Shown here: piece by piece, positions 41,924-50,282 of the stretch
How the letters are laid out: every line of letters begins with the position of its first letter
Numbering within the stretch: position 1 is the stretch's first letter
NCBI RefSeq assembly: GCF_012927165.1
Contig: NZ_JABBGA010000001.1
Span: 186,001-250,000 of the forward strand
Reading direction: 5' to 3'
Source of the DNA: Zoogloea dura
GTDB lineage: Bacteria > Pseudomonadota > Gammaproteobacteria > Burkholderiales > Rhodocyclaceae
Length of the DNA stretch: 64,000 nucleotides
Program-made: the position numbers and the translations under genes
Notes under the pieces: model-generated
The model's database searches: none
What the model saw: only the letters and a program-made list of their open reading frames with translations
Told to the model about the DNA's origin: nothing

Positions 41924-42403
41924 ATGGCCACCATCACCAAGAACCGCAGCAAGCTGCGCCAGTTCGGCGGCTTCACGCCCTACGGCAATCTCTCTCTGCT
42001 GCCCTTTGTCGTTCGCACCTCCGCTGCGGGCGCGCTGATCGACTCCGACTCCACCGCGGCCATCGCCAGCGGCGACAAGCTGGACCTGGGCCCGCTGCCC
42101 GAAGGCTTCCGCCTGAGTGATGCGATCGTCACCGTGACCACTGGCCTGACCGCTGCCGTGACCGGAAACCTGGGCTTCGAGTACGAAGACGGCGTGGATT
42201 CCGCCGAGGTGCCGCAGAACGCCAGCTACTTCGGGGCTGCGCTGAACATCAATACCGCGGCGGTCCTGCGCAAGGTCACCACCACGGCACCGGTGATCCT
42301 GCCCAAGCCGGCCCGCCTGATCCTCACCACTGGTGGCGCAGCCAATGCCAAGGCATCCGAGGTGCACATCCACATCCTCGGCGAATTGACCGGCCCCCGG
42401 TAA
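41924..42403 (+). CDS. Virion structural protein (possible head decoration)
   Basis: A 159-residue, beta-rich protein (LPEGFRLSDAIVTVTTGLTA, PARLILTTGGAANAKASEVH) directly after the capsid gene and with a clear GGAG site. Position and composition suggest a capsid-associated or cement protein; I do not recognise the family. Confidence 0.65.
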   Translation: MATITKNRSKLRQFGGFTPYGNLSLLPFVVRTSAAGALIDSDSTAAIASGDKLDLGPLPEGFRLSDAIVTVTTGLTAAVTGNLGFEYEDGVDSAEVPQNASYFGAALNINTAAVLRKVTTTAPVILPKPARLILTTGGAANAKASEVHIHILGELTGPR

Positions 42404-42459
42404 GCCTGAAGGGGAGGGGGCCGTCTCCCTCCCCACCAACGTAGCAGGAGAAGAGGAAC

Positions 42460-43314
42460 ATGGACCGTACCGTGATTGCCCGCGTGGCGCACGAGATCAA
42501 CCGCGCCTACTGCGCATCGCTGGGTGATGCCTCGCAGCCAGCGTGGGAGGACGCACCCGAGTGGCAGAAGGCCAGCGCACTGGTTGGTGTGGACATGCAC
42601 CTAGCCAAGCCGGATGCCACCCCCGAGCAGTCGCACGAGTCCTGGCTGGCCCAGAAGCTGGCGGAGGGCTGGGTGTACGGCCTGGTGAAGGATGCCGAGA
42701 AGAAGGAGCACCCGTGCTGCGTGCCCTATGCCGAGCTGCCGGCGGAGCAGAAGGCGAAGGACTACCTCTTCCGCGGCGTGGTGCATGCGCTCAAGGCCAT
42801 CGAGCCCGAGAAGGTAGTGGTGGAGGCACCTGTGCCGCTGACTCCACCCCCTACAGCCGTCATTGCCGTGTCCGCCATTCCCGCCGGCCATGTGCCGGTG
42901 CAGTACATCGGCCGGCGCCCGGACTGGTCGGATCATCTCTACGGGACGGGTCTCTACTTCGTCGCCGACCAGGTGCGCAACTTGCCCGAGCCGGTCGCCC
43001 GGCAGTTCCTGCGCCACTCGGACCTGTTCATAGAGGCGAAGGTGGAGATTGCGCCGGAGGAGGCTGCTCAAGCGCCTGCTCAGGACGACACCGCCCAGAT
43101 CCTCGAGAACGCCGCCACGCAGCAGGACCAGCAGCGCGATGAGCGGTCGGCTCTGCAGGATGTCCTTGACCAGGTCAATCTGATGGACAAGGACGCCCTC
43201 AAGTCCTTCGCTTTCAGCAACTACAAGCAGAACCTGGACAAGCGGGCGGCGGTGAATGACCTGCGCGACCAGGTGCGCCAACTCATCAACCAGTTTGGTG
43301 TCGCTGGCGTATGA
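42460..43314 (+). CDS. RyR-domain protein in the virion operon
   Basis: A 284-residue protein whose first ~115 residues match the ryanodine-receptor (RyR) repeat: VAHEINRAYCASLGDASQPA, ATPEQSHESWLAQKLAEGW, KKEHPCCVPYAELPAEQKAKD. The middle contains YIGRRPDWSDHLYGTGLYF, and the end is helical (LINQFGVAGV). RyR modules occur in phages and bacteria with unknown, perhaps ligand-binding, roles. The gene lies between head and adaptor genes and overlaps the next by 4 bp. Confidence 0.8.
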   Translation: MDRTVIARVAHEINRAYCASLGDASQPAWEDAPEWQKASALVGVDMHLAKPDATPEQSHESWLAQKLAEGWVYGLVKDAEKKEHPCCVPYAELPAEQKAKDYLFRGVVHALKAIEPEKVVVEAPVPLTPPPTAVIAVSAIPAGHVPVQYIGRRPDWSDHLYGTGLYFVADQVRNLPEPVARQFLRHSDLFIEAKVEIAPEEAAQAPAQDDTAQILENAATQQDQQRDERSALQDVLDQVNLMDKDALKSFAFSNYKQNLDKRAAVNDLRDQVRQLINQFGVAGV

Positions 43315-43982
43315 CCCTGGCCGAGCTGATGGAGCGCCATCGCACCCTCACCGGGGACAGCGTGGGGCCTCCCTTCTTTGTTCCCGATCCGCTGTTGATC
43401 AGCTTCCTGAACGATGCGGTGGCGGAGGCGGCGATTCGAGGGCGGTTGATCCACGCGAGCGCCGAACCGGACGCCTGCGAGATCGCCGTGAGTGCCGGGG
43501 ATGCGGTGTATCCGCTTCACGCCAGCTTGTACGAGCTGGACCACGTCGCCTTCCGTCCGGACGGCCAAACGCGGCGATGCGCGGTCAAGCAGACCTCCCA
43601 GGAGTGGCTGGACGCGAACGTGGCCGATTGGCGGGATGCCGAGGGCGATCCGGCATACATGATCCAGGGCGATGCCTCCGTGCGGCTGGTGCCTCGGCCT
43701 GCACGCGACGGCCTGCTCCAGCTGGAAGGCTACCGGACGCCCAAGACGCCCATGGCGGACCCGGACGACGTGCCGGAGATCAGCGCCCTCCATCATCTGC
43801 ACCTGGTCGAGTGGTCGCAGTTCCGTCATTTCAGCATCCAGGACTCCGAACTGTACGACCCCGCGCGGGCCGCCACGTCCGAAGCCGCCTTCACGGCCTA
43901 CTTTGGCCCTCGGCCCGACGCTGATCTGCGCCGGATTTCCCGCGAAGACACGCCCCAGGTTGTGTCAGCGTTCTTGCCCTGA
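43311..43982 (+). CDS. Head-tail adaptor-like protein
   Basis: A 223-residue protein (LISFLNDAVAEAAIRGRLIH, LYELDHVAFRPDGQ, HLHLVEWSQFRHFSIQDSEL) of the type often annotated as phage adaptor/neck protein that sits under the portal. Coupled to the RyR-domain gene by ATGA. Confidence 0.72.
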   Translation: MTLAELMERHRTLTGDSVGPPFFVPDPLLISFLNDAVAEAAIRGRLIHASAEPDACEIAVSAGDAVYPLHASLYELDHVAFRPDGQTRRCAVKQTSQEWLDANVADWRDAEGDPAYMIQGDASVRLVPRPARDGLLQLEGYRTPKTPMADPDDVPEISALHHLHLVEWSQFRHFSIQDSELYDPARAATSEAAFTAYFGPRPDADLRRISREDTPQVVSAFLP

Positions 43983-43987
43983 CCTCG

Positions 43988-45205
43988 ATGAACCAGAAGC
44001 CGGTCGTTCTCGGTGCGTTCCTGGGGCTGAACAACGTCCTGGACCCGCTTGCGGGCAGCACGGCTGCCGGCGGCGCGAAGCAGTCCTGGGAATGGCTCGT
44101 GCAGGCTGACAACGTCGATATCTCGGACGAGCATCGGCTGTCCCGGCGCGTGGGCTACCAAGGATTTCTGGCGGGCATTCGAATCGAGGCTGCCTATTCG
44201 ACTGCCGATTGCCAGCGGATGTACATCGTGGACGCTGGCGTGCTCAAGCGGGTGCATCTGGATGGTTCAACCGTGGACCTCTGGGATGGCCTTACCGGGC
44301 CCTACGCCTGGGCGGAGGCGAACGATGTCACGTTCCTTTCCGCGCGCCTTGAGAAGATCCAGATCCAGAAGGGCGGCGATGTGCTGGCCTGGGCCGTTCC
44401 GACTCCGGAAGGTGGAGCGGTTGTACAGGCGTCGGGCAACCTGGCGCCCGGTCTCTACCAGGTCTGCTTCAGCCACATGGCGGCGGACGGGCGCGAGGGC
44501 GGGGCAGGGGCCTCGATTCCGGTCATGGTCACCGAGGGCGGCATCACGGTGCAGGCCCCGATGATCCCGGAGCACTACACGCTGGTGTATCTCGCGGATC
44601 AGGGTACCGTTTTCCGGGCTGTCGCTGCGCTGACCCATGCCAGCGGTGGTGCCTTCACGATCAACGATGCAAGCCAGGCCGCACAAGGGCGCGAGCTGAC
44701 CACCCAGTTCCTGGGGGCTGTGCCGGCCGGTATCGACCAGATCGCGCACTGGAAGGGCCGGCTCTACGGCGCAGAGTACTTGCCCGAGGCTGACCAGACC
44801 GTGATCTGGTTCAGCCAGCCGCTGGGCTTCCATCTTTTCGATGCTGTGCGCGACTTCTTCCTGGTTCCGGGGCACGTTCTGCAGCTCGCCGACGCGGACG
44901 GCCACCTGCTGGTCGCCACCGGTGAGCGGATCTACCTCTACGGCGAGGAGGGCCTCTCTCAGGTCGCTGAGTACGGCGTGGTGCCGGGCCAGCATGCCGA
45001 CCGCGGCAACGACGGCAAAACCTACTTCTGGGCGACGCGAGGCCTGTGCCGGGTCGCCCCCTTCGAGAACCTCACCGAGGGCCGCGTCAGTGTGGCCCCC
45101 GGCATCAAGGCCGGTGGCGGTGTGATCCACGAGCAGGGGCTTGTGCGGTACGTCGCCACCCTTCACAGCGGCGGTGCCGCATTCAACCCGAGGAAACACA
45201 CATGA
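43988..45205 (+). CDS. Virion protein, probable tail nozzle or neck component
   Basis: A 405-residue beta-rich protein with repeated blade-like segments (RMYIVDAGVLKRVHLDG, DGHLLVATGERIYLYGE, KTYFWATRGLCRVAPFENL), suggesting a propeller-like fold as in podoviral nozzle proteins. The assignment rests on position and pattern. Its stop overlaps the next start (ATGA). Confidence 0.65.
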   Translation: MNQKPVVLGAFLGLNNVLDPLAGSTAAGGAKQSWEWLVQADNVDISDEHRLSRRVGYQGFLAGIRIEAAYSTADCQRMYIVDAGVLKRVHLDGSTVDLWDGLTGPYAWAEANDVTFLSARLEKIQIQKGGDVLAWAVPTPEGGAVVQASGNLAPGLYQVCFSHMAADGREGGAGASIPVMVTEGGITVQAPMIPEHYTLVYLADQGTVFRAVAALTHASGGAFTINDASQAAQGRELTTQFLGAVPAGIDQIAHWKGRLYGAEYLPEADQTVIWFSQPLGFHLFDAVRDFFLVPGHVLQLADADGHLLVATGERIYLYGEEGLSQVAEYGVVPGQHADRGNDGKTYFWATRGLCRVAPFENLTEGRVSVAPGIKAGGGVIHEQGLVRYVATLHSGGAAFNPRKHT

Positions 45206-45651
45206 CCGTTCGACTCTCGACGGGGATGCGCAACAAGATGAACGACGGTGGCGCCAGCGGCGGCATCAAAGGCGCCCTGAACCTGGGCTTCATCAACATC
45301 TACTCCGGCCCGCAACCGCTGACCGGGGATGCGGCCGCCACCGGCATCCTGCTGGGCACCGTGTCGGTCAATGCCGACGGCACCGGCCTGACCTTCGACC
45401 CGTCCGTCGCCGGCACTATCTCCAAGGCCGCGGCCGAGATCTGGAAGTTCGTGGGCCTGGTGAACGGCACCGCAGGTTGGTTTCGGCACTACCCGGCGGG
45501 TGGCAACCCGGCCAGCCAAAGCACTACTGAGGCCCGCATCGACGGTGCGATTGCTACCTCAGGCGGGGATATGAACCTGACCAATGTGGCAGTCGCAGTG
45601 GGCATCCCAAACACGGTCGACGTGTACCAATTCACCATGCCGGCTCAATAA
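45202..45651 (+). CDS. Small virion protein, paralogue 1
   Basis: A 149-residue Gly/Ala/Thr-rich beta protein beginning MTVRLSTGMRNKM. It shares its start pattern, length and layout (IYSGPQPLTGDAAATGILLG then a beta-rich core) with the next gene, so the two look like a tandem duplication. Probably a tail or fibre-base component. ATG 45202 overlaps the previous stop. Confidence 0.65.
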   Translation: MTVRLSTGMRNKMNDGGASGGIKGALNLGFINIYSGPQPLTGDAAATGILLGTVSVNADGTGLTFDPSVAGTISKAAAEIWKFVGLVNGTAGWFRHYPAGGNPASQSTTEARIDGAIATSGGDMNLTNVAVAVGIPNTVDVYQFTMPAQ

Positions 45652-45663
45652 GGAGGATCGACC

Positions 45664-46101
45664 ATGACTGTGAAATCCTCCACTGGCCTGCGCAACCACG
45701 TCCTGGCCGTGGGCTCCGTCAAGGACGCCCTCGATGGCTCCGTGATCAAGCTCTACGGCGGCGCCATCCCGGCCGACGCGGACGCTGCGGAGTCCGGCAC
45801 CCTGCTTTGCACTGTCTCGGCAAACAGCACCGGTACGCCGGTCAGCTTCAACCCAACCGCGGAGTCCGGCGTCTTGGCCAAGAACAGCGGCGAGGTGTGG
45901 GCCGGCGCCGTCACCCTCGGCGGCACATGCACGCACTACCGCATCGTCAAGCCGGCCGACACCGGGGCGTCCAGCACCACCGACATCCGCGCCCAGGGCA
46001 CCGTCGGCCTCATCGGCGCTGACCTCAACGTCAGCAACAACGTCTTGGTGGCCAGCGCGATCCAGAACATCGACTACTTCGTAGTGGCCTTGCCGGCGTG
46101 A
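45664..46101 (+). CDS. Small virion protein, paralogue 2
   Basis: A 145-residue protein starting MTVKSSTGLRNHV and continuing VIKLYGGAIPADADAAESGT, clearly parallel to paralogue 1. It follows after 12 bp with a GGAGG ribosome-binding site. Role unknown but likely structural. Confidence 0.65.
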   Translation: MTVKSSTGLRNHVLAVGSVKDALDGSVIKLYGGAIPADADAAESGTLLCTVSANSTGTPVSFNPTAESGVLAKNSGEVWAGAVTLGGTCTHYRIVKPADTGASSTTDIRAQGTVGLIGADLNVSNNVLVASAIQNIDYFVVALPA

Positions 46102-46616
46102 TCGATGTTCACGTCCTGACGTTCTCCGGCACCCGCCCCGAATGGCTTGACCAGTGCGTCAAGTCCATCGAGGCGGAGGGCCTCAATGTGCACATCGTCG
46201 AAGGCGTGGAGGGGAACGTTGGGGCAGGGCGCGAGAAGGCCTACCGGCTCGGGGGCAGTGAGTTTGTCGGCTACGTGGACAGCGACGACTACCTGATGCC
46301 AGGGGCCGGCGAAGCGTGCCTCCTTGGCCTCGAGAAGTACCGGCACGTCGTCACCTTGGAGCGCTGGCGGTGGGGTGACCGGGTGGGGCGCAAGCCCTGG
46401 CCCGCCCATCACTTCACCGTCTACCGCCGGGCCGACGTCCTTCCCTTCTTGCCGGTCATGCCGGATCACCCGATTCACTGCGACCAGTTGCTGGTGCGCA
46501 AGCTCTGTCCGCGCCAGCTGTCCTTCGTCGGCTACGTGTGGCGCATGCACGCTGGCCAGGGCCACAGGATCGGCACCAAGAAGCAGTTCGACGCCCTGGA
46601 GGCAGCATGCAGCTGA
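46098..46616 (+). CDS. GT-A-fold glycosyltransferase-like protein
   Basis: A 172-residue protein with a family-2-type glycosyltransferase pattern: TFSGTRPEWLDQCVKSIE, NVGAGREKAYRLGGSEFVGYV followed by the metal-binding D61-S-D-D and later HPIHCDQLLVRKL. It is shorter than most such enzymes. GTG 46098 overlaps the previous stop. Embedded among virion genes, it could modify a virion protein or the host surface receptor. Confidence 0.78.
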   Translation: MIDVHVLTFSGTRPEWLDQCVKSIEAEGLNVHIVEGVEGNVGAGREKAYRLGGSEFVGYVDSDDYLMPGAGEACLLGLEKYRHVVTLERWRWGDRVGRKPWPAHHFTVYRRADVLPFLPVMPDHPIHCDQLLVRKLCPRQLSFVGYVWRMHAGQGHRIGTKKQFDALEAACS

Positions 46617-47374
46617 GAATCGTCTATTCCAGCGCCACGCACGAGCAGTATTTCCAGGGTGGCGGCAGCATCGGCACGGCCGACTTCGCCAACCAGCCTC
46701 TGGACAACCTGACTGAGCTGCAAACCCTGCATACACCGCAGGCGACGATTGACGCCATCGCAACAGATGACGCCGAGCTTGCGGCCGTTCTCACCGCAGC
46801 CGCAGGCAGTTGGGCTTCGAGAACCCTGCCTTACGACATGATGCCTTTCGGAATCATCGGCACCGGCGTGATGCCGGACGGTTCTCAGTTCATCGAACTG
46901 GATGTCGAGCTCTTCATCGACCGCACGTTCGATGACTGGCAGTGGTACGTCGATAACGATCCGACGAGCGCCGACCTTCCTGCAGGCTTCAACGAGGCGT
47001 GGATGTCGCGCCGTGCCGACGTGAAGACCTTCAAGGACACCCCGAGCAATGTGCAGGTGGTGATCAAGAACCCGCTCTTCATCTACAAGCCGACAGACAC
47101 CTATGACGGAGAGATGACCTCGGTCAACTGGAATGAGGTCGGCCTTTACTACATCTACGGGTGGCCCACCGTCGTCGATGCGTGGATCTACGACATGAAC
47201 GGAGGGGCTCTTCTGGCGACCGACGCAAACATGACCTACTCGACTGAAGATGTGCTCGATTACCTCGAGTGGGCCCGCCCGTGCAGGCAGTTTGAGCTCT
47301 ACGCCTACACGCTCGCAGGTGGGGCCGCCCAGAAATTCTGGACGAACTTCGTCGCATGCGTCGAGGATGTGTGA
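46607..47374 (+). CDS. Virion-region protein of unknown function
   Basis: A 255-residue acidic protein (EQYFQGGGSIGTADFANQPL, MSRRADVKTFKDTPSNVQVV, WARPCRQFELYAYTLAGGA) with no recognised domain. It overlaps the glycosyltransferase gene by 10 bp and shares one base with the next start. Composition suggests a beta-rich structural protein. Confidence 0.65.
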   Translation: MQLRIVYSSATHEQYFQGGGSIGTADFANQPLDNLTELQTLHTPQATIDAIATDDAELAAVLTAAAGSWASRTLPYDMMPFGIIGTGVMPDGSQFIELDVELFIDRTFDDWQWYVDNDPTSADLPAGFNEAWMSRRADVKTFKDTPSNVQVVIKNPLFIYKPTDTYDGEMTSVNWNEVGLYYIYGWPTVVDAWIYDMNGGALLATDANMTYSTEDVLDYLEWARPCRQFELYAYTLAGGAAQKFWTNFVACVEDV

Positions 47375-49959
47375 TGCCGGTTCACAAGATCCTGACCGGT
47401 GAAGGAGGGGAGAAGTATCTCCCCTTCGCGCTTTCACGGCTGCGCCACTTCGAGGTCATCGGCAGCGGCCCGACCTCGCAGAAGTACGTCTTCGATGACG
47501 CCACCGTGCGCGTCGAGTGGAACCCGCACAACGATCAGCACTTCGTCCGGATTGACGCGGTCTCTGGCGTGCAGGGCTATGAGTTCGTCACGACAGGAGC
47601 CGAGATCGAGTTTGAAGGTGCGCCGCTGGTCGAGAAGCGCGTGTCCACGCTGGACGTGCCGAAGAAGAAGGGCAAGGCGCTGTTCTCCAACCTGGTGGGC
47701 GATTCCGGCATCTCCACGGCGACCGAGACCGCCCACGTTCCGGAGGGGATCAACCGACAAGCCAACAGCCAGTATTTCTGGTGGCCCATCGATGGGTCGA
47801 AGGACGTGCGTGAGCAGATCCGCACGAAGGACTACTTCGTCACCTCGACGCTCGGCCGGCGCCCTGGCGACATCCAGTTCTACGACGACCAGGCCCTGTT
47901 CGACTACGACTGGGGGGCCTTCATCAAGGACGGCGGAGTGCGCTACCAGCGCGAGGGTGGCAACACCGACTTGGGCTACGACGTGATGCCCACCGTCCAC
48001 CAGACCGGTGTGAGCGCACGCTCGGCGGCACCCTACGCCGACGAGCCGAACTGGTGGCGCAGAGCTGCTGTGCAGAACGTTGGTGGCCGCTCGTTCGTCA
48101 TCATGACCGACATGCAGAGCAACGTCACCGTGGTGCCGGCCAGCTACCTGACCGACCCTGATGCGGCGCTGTTCCCCCAGAACAAGGGCGTGACCGTGGC
48201 CCCAGGCTCCTACATGCCCGCCGGCGTGGCTGTGCCCAGCACGGCCACGATGACCCGCCCGACCCGGATTGCCGGCCTGGCCTGGGCCGGCGGAACCAGC
48301 GTGCACACCAACGTCGTCGGGGTGGGTGACTCCCCGATCGAGGACGCCATGTACGAGGCCGCCGGTCATCCCATCGGCCGCGGTGAGTACCCGGGGCCGG
48401 CCCCCGGCTTCGACCCGGATCGCCAGTACCAGAAGCATGACTACGTCTGGGCGTTCAACAGCACGGGCACGCGCATGGTGACCATCGTCAATGCAGACCG
48501 GAACAACGGCCACGCTGACTTGACGGTGATGGACATCACTCAGGAGGACAAGCAGTACGGCACGGCGCCCACCCGCAGCCCGTGGCGGCGCATCGCGCAG
48601 TGTGGGGCGAACATGCACGTGCCTGGGCTCACCCAGGCCGCCTACGCCACCTGGCTGTCCAAGTTCGACGGTGTGAGCGGGGTGGAGATCTTCACCCGGG
48701 CGTTGCTGGAAGTCTCCATCAACATCACGGTGACTGGGGAGGGTGAGGACGACTTCACCGTCACCATCACGCCGACCCGGTTCCTCAAAGACCGCTGGTT
48801 CACCGGTGCCGACTATGCCTTCCGCGACGAGCGCCTGGCTGCCCGCGGTGTCGATCTGGACAACCTGATCACCTCCGAGCTTGCGCTCTACACAACGCAG
48901 GATGAGCGCAACGGCCTGGGCCTGCGGCGGTACAGCACGGCGCTGAGCCCCATGAACTGGTTCGTGCCCACCAAGCAGCACAGCGAGATTGTCACGCACG
49001 CCTACCGCATGATCAGCAACATCACCAAAGGGGTGACGCTGTTCAACTTCTGCGTGTCGAAGAACGGCAACGACGGCATCGAAGGTCAGTACGTCACGGC
49101 CCCGCTCAACATCAGCGGGTTGTTTCCAGGCTACGAGACCCAGCGCCATGGCCCGTTCAGCGTGTATCAGGTCTATGACCCGGGCTGGCCCGACACCCAG
49201 CCGTTCGTGTTCTGGGCGTACCGCGGCATCGCCAACGAGGCGCTCACCATGGAGTCGGGCAGCTTCACCGGCTTGGACATCGAAGACCTGCGATCCCTGT
49301 CCTTCGTCTTCACCGGCGCCATCACGCCGGCCGGCCGCACGGTGGGCATGCACCGGATCGTCTTTGGCGAGGTGACGCACAGCGACACCAACGTGGCTGA
49401 CATCCTCGACACCCCGTTGAGCACCGTCCTGCTGCTCAACAAGCTGCTGCCGGCGACGTTCAACCCACCGATCGAGCACCGGATGGACTTCGGCGCCTAC
49501 TCGGCGCTGGACCCGACCGACGTGAGCACGGCCTTCGGCCTGGGGCTGCATCGGATGATCCAGCTGAAGACCACCCACCGAGGCCAAAGCGCGACGACCG
49601 AGGCCGGGAAGTACGCCTCTCACCCGGACGGCCACTTCGCCCATGTGAGCGTGTCGGCGGTGTCCACCGGCGCGGTGAAGCTGTACGACCAGATCCAGTA
49701 CCGCAAGGTGGCCCGGCGAGATGACGGCACCTACGACCAGACGTTCGTGGAGACGACGCACCTCGATACGTTCAGGAAGCTGTGGGGCGACATCTACACG
49801 GAGGCCGATTTCACGACGAACTTCTACGATGGCATCTCGGACAGCACAACGAACACCCCGGTGCTGGCCCGCGTCGGCTACTGGTGGAACACCAAGCTGA
49901 AGCCCCACAAGCGCAGCGGCTTCACCGGCATGAACCCCAGATTCGAGGAAACACCATGA
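47374..49959 (+). CDS. Large virion protein
   Basis: An 861-residue protein with many aromatic and beta-type segments (FDGVSGVEIFTRALLEVSIN, YSTALSPMNWFVPTKQHSEI, VGYWWNTKLKPHKRSGFTGM). No domain is recognised. The size and neighbours suggest a tail hub or appendage protein. ATG 47374 overlaps the previous stop (TGATG) and its own stop overlaps the next start. Confidence 0.68.
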   Translation: MPVHKILTGEGGEKYLPFALSRLRHFEVIGSGPTSQKYVFDDATVRVEWNPHNDQHFVRIDAVSGVQGYEFVTTGAEIEFEGAPLVEKRVSTLDVPKKKGKALFSNLVGDSGISTATETAHVPEGINRQANSQYFWWPIDGSKDVREQIRTKDYFVTSTLGRRPGDIQFYDDQALFDYDWGAFIKDGGVRYQREGGNTDLGYDVMPTVHQTGVSARSAAPYADEPNWWRRAAVQNVGGRSFVIMTDMQSNVTVVPASYLTDPDAALFPQNKGVTVAPGSYMPAGVAVPSTATMTRPTRIAGLAWAGGTSVHTNVVGVGDSPIEDAMYEAAGHPIGRGEYPGPAPGFDPDRQYQKHDYVWAFNSTGTRMVTIVNADRNNGHADLTVMDITQEDKQYGTAPTRSPWRRIAQCGANMHVPGLTQAAYATWLSKFDGVSGVEIFTRALLEVSINITVTGEGEDDFTVTITPTRFLKDRWFTGADYAFRDERLAARGVDLDNLITSELALYTTQDERNGLGLRRYSTALSPMNWFVPTKQHSEIVTHAYRMISNITKGVTLFNFCVSKNGNDGIEGQYVTAPLNISGLFPGYETQRHGPFSVYQVYDPGWPDTQPFVFWAYRGIANEALTMESGSFTGLDIEDLRSLSFVFTGAITPAGRTVGMHRIVFGEVTHSDTNVADILDTPLSTVLLLNKLLPATFNPPIEHRMDFGAYSALDPTDVSTAFGLGLHRMIQLKTTHRGQSATTEAGKYASHPDGHFAHVSVSAVSTGAVKLYDQIQYRKVARRDDGTYDQTFVETTHLDTFRKLWGDIYTEADFTTNFYDGISDSTTNTPVLARVGYWWNTKLKPHKRSGFTGMNPRFEETP

Positions 49960-50282
49960 CGATTCTGCGCAGGACAGGGGCGCTGACGCTCATCCCGGGA
50001 ACGCCAGGCATTCCGGCTACCCCGGGGTGGAGTGAGTACCGGCTGGTGCCGGATCCCCCGAGCCAAACCACCATGCCGTTTCCCAGCGTGGGTGGCATCG
50101 GCACGGAACATGTGATCGGCAAAGGCGAGACGGTCATTGTCAGCGATGGCGGTCTTCCACCGGGTGGGGGTTCTTACCCACCGACCCCGGGCACCGAGTA
50201 CGTGGATGGTTACAACGGCGAGAAGGGTAAGTATGTGCGCATCATTTACCCGGACGGAACTATCAGGGTGGTGAAAGTATGA
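49956..50282 (+). CDS. Small Pro/Gly-rich virion-region protein
   Basis: A 108-residue protein with an N-terminal LIPGTPGIPATPGW repeat-like motif, a Gly/Pro-rich centre and a C-terminal beta strand (KYVRIIYPDGTIRVVKV). The PGTP motif recurs at the N-terminus of the next protein. Function unknown; coupled on both sides by 4-bp overlaps. Confidence 0.62.
   Translation: MTILRRTGALTLIPGTPGIPATPGWSEYRLVPDPPSQTTMPFPSVGGIGTEHVIGKGETVIVSDGGLPPGGGSYPPTPGTEYVDGYNGEKGKYVRIIYPDGTIRVVKV

Noticed and set aside
47434-49908. 824-residue minus-strand frame opposite the large virion gene
   Set aside because: Antisense shadow of a high-GC gene in an operon coupled by start-stop overlaps on the plus strand.
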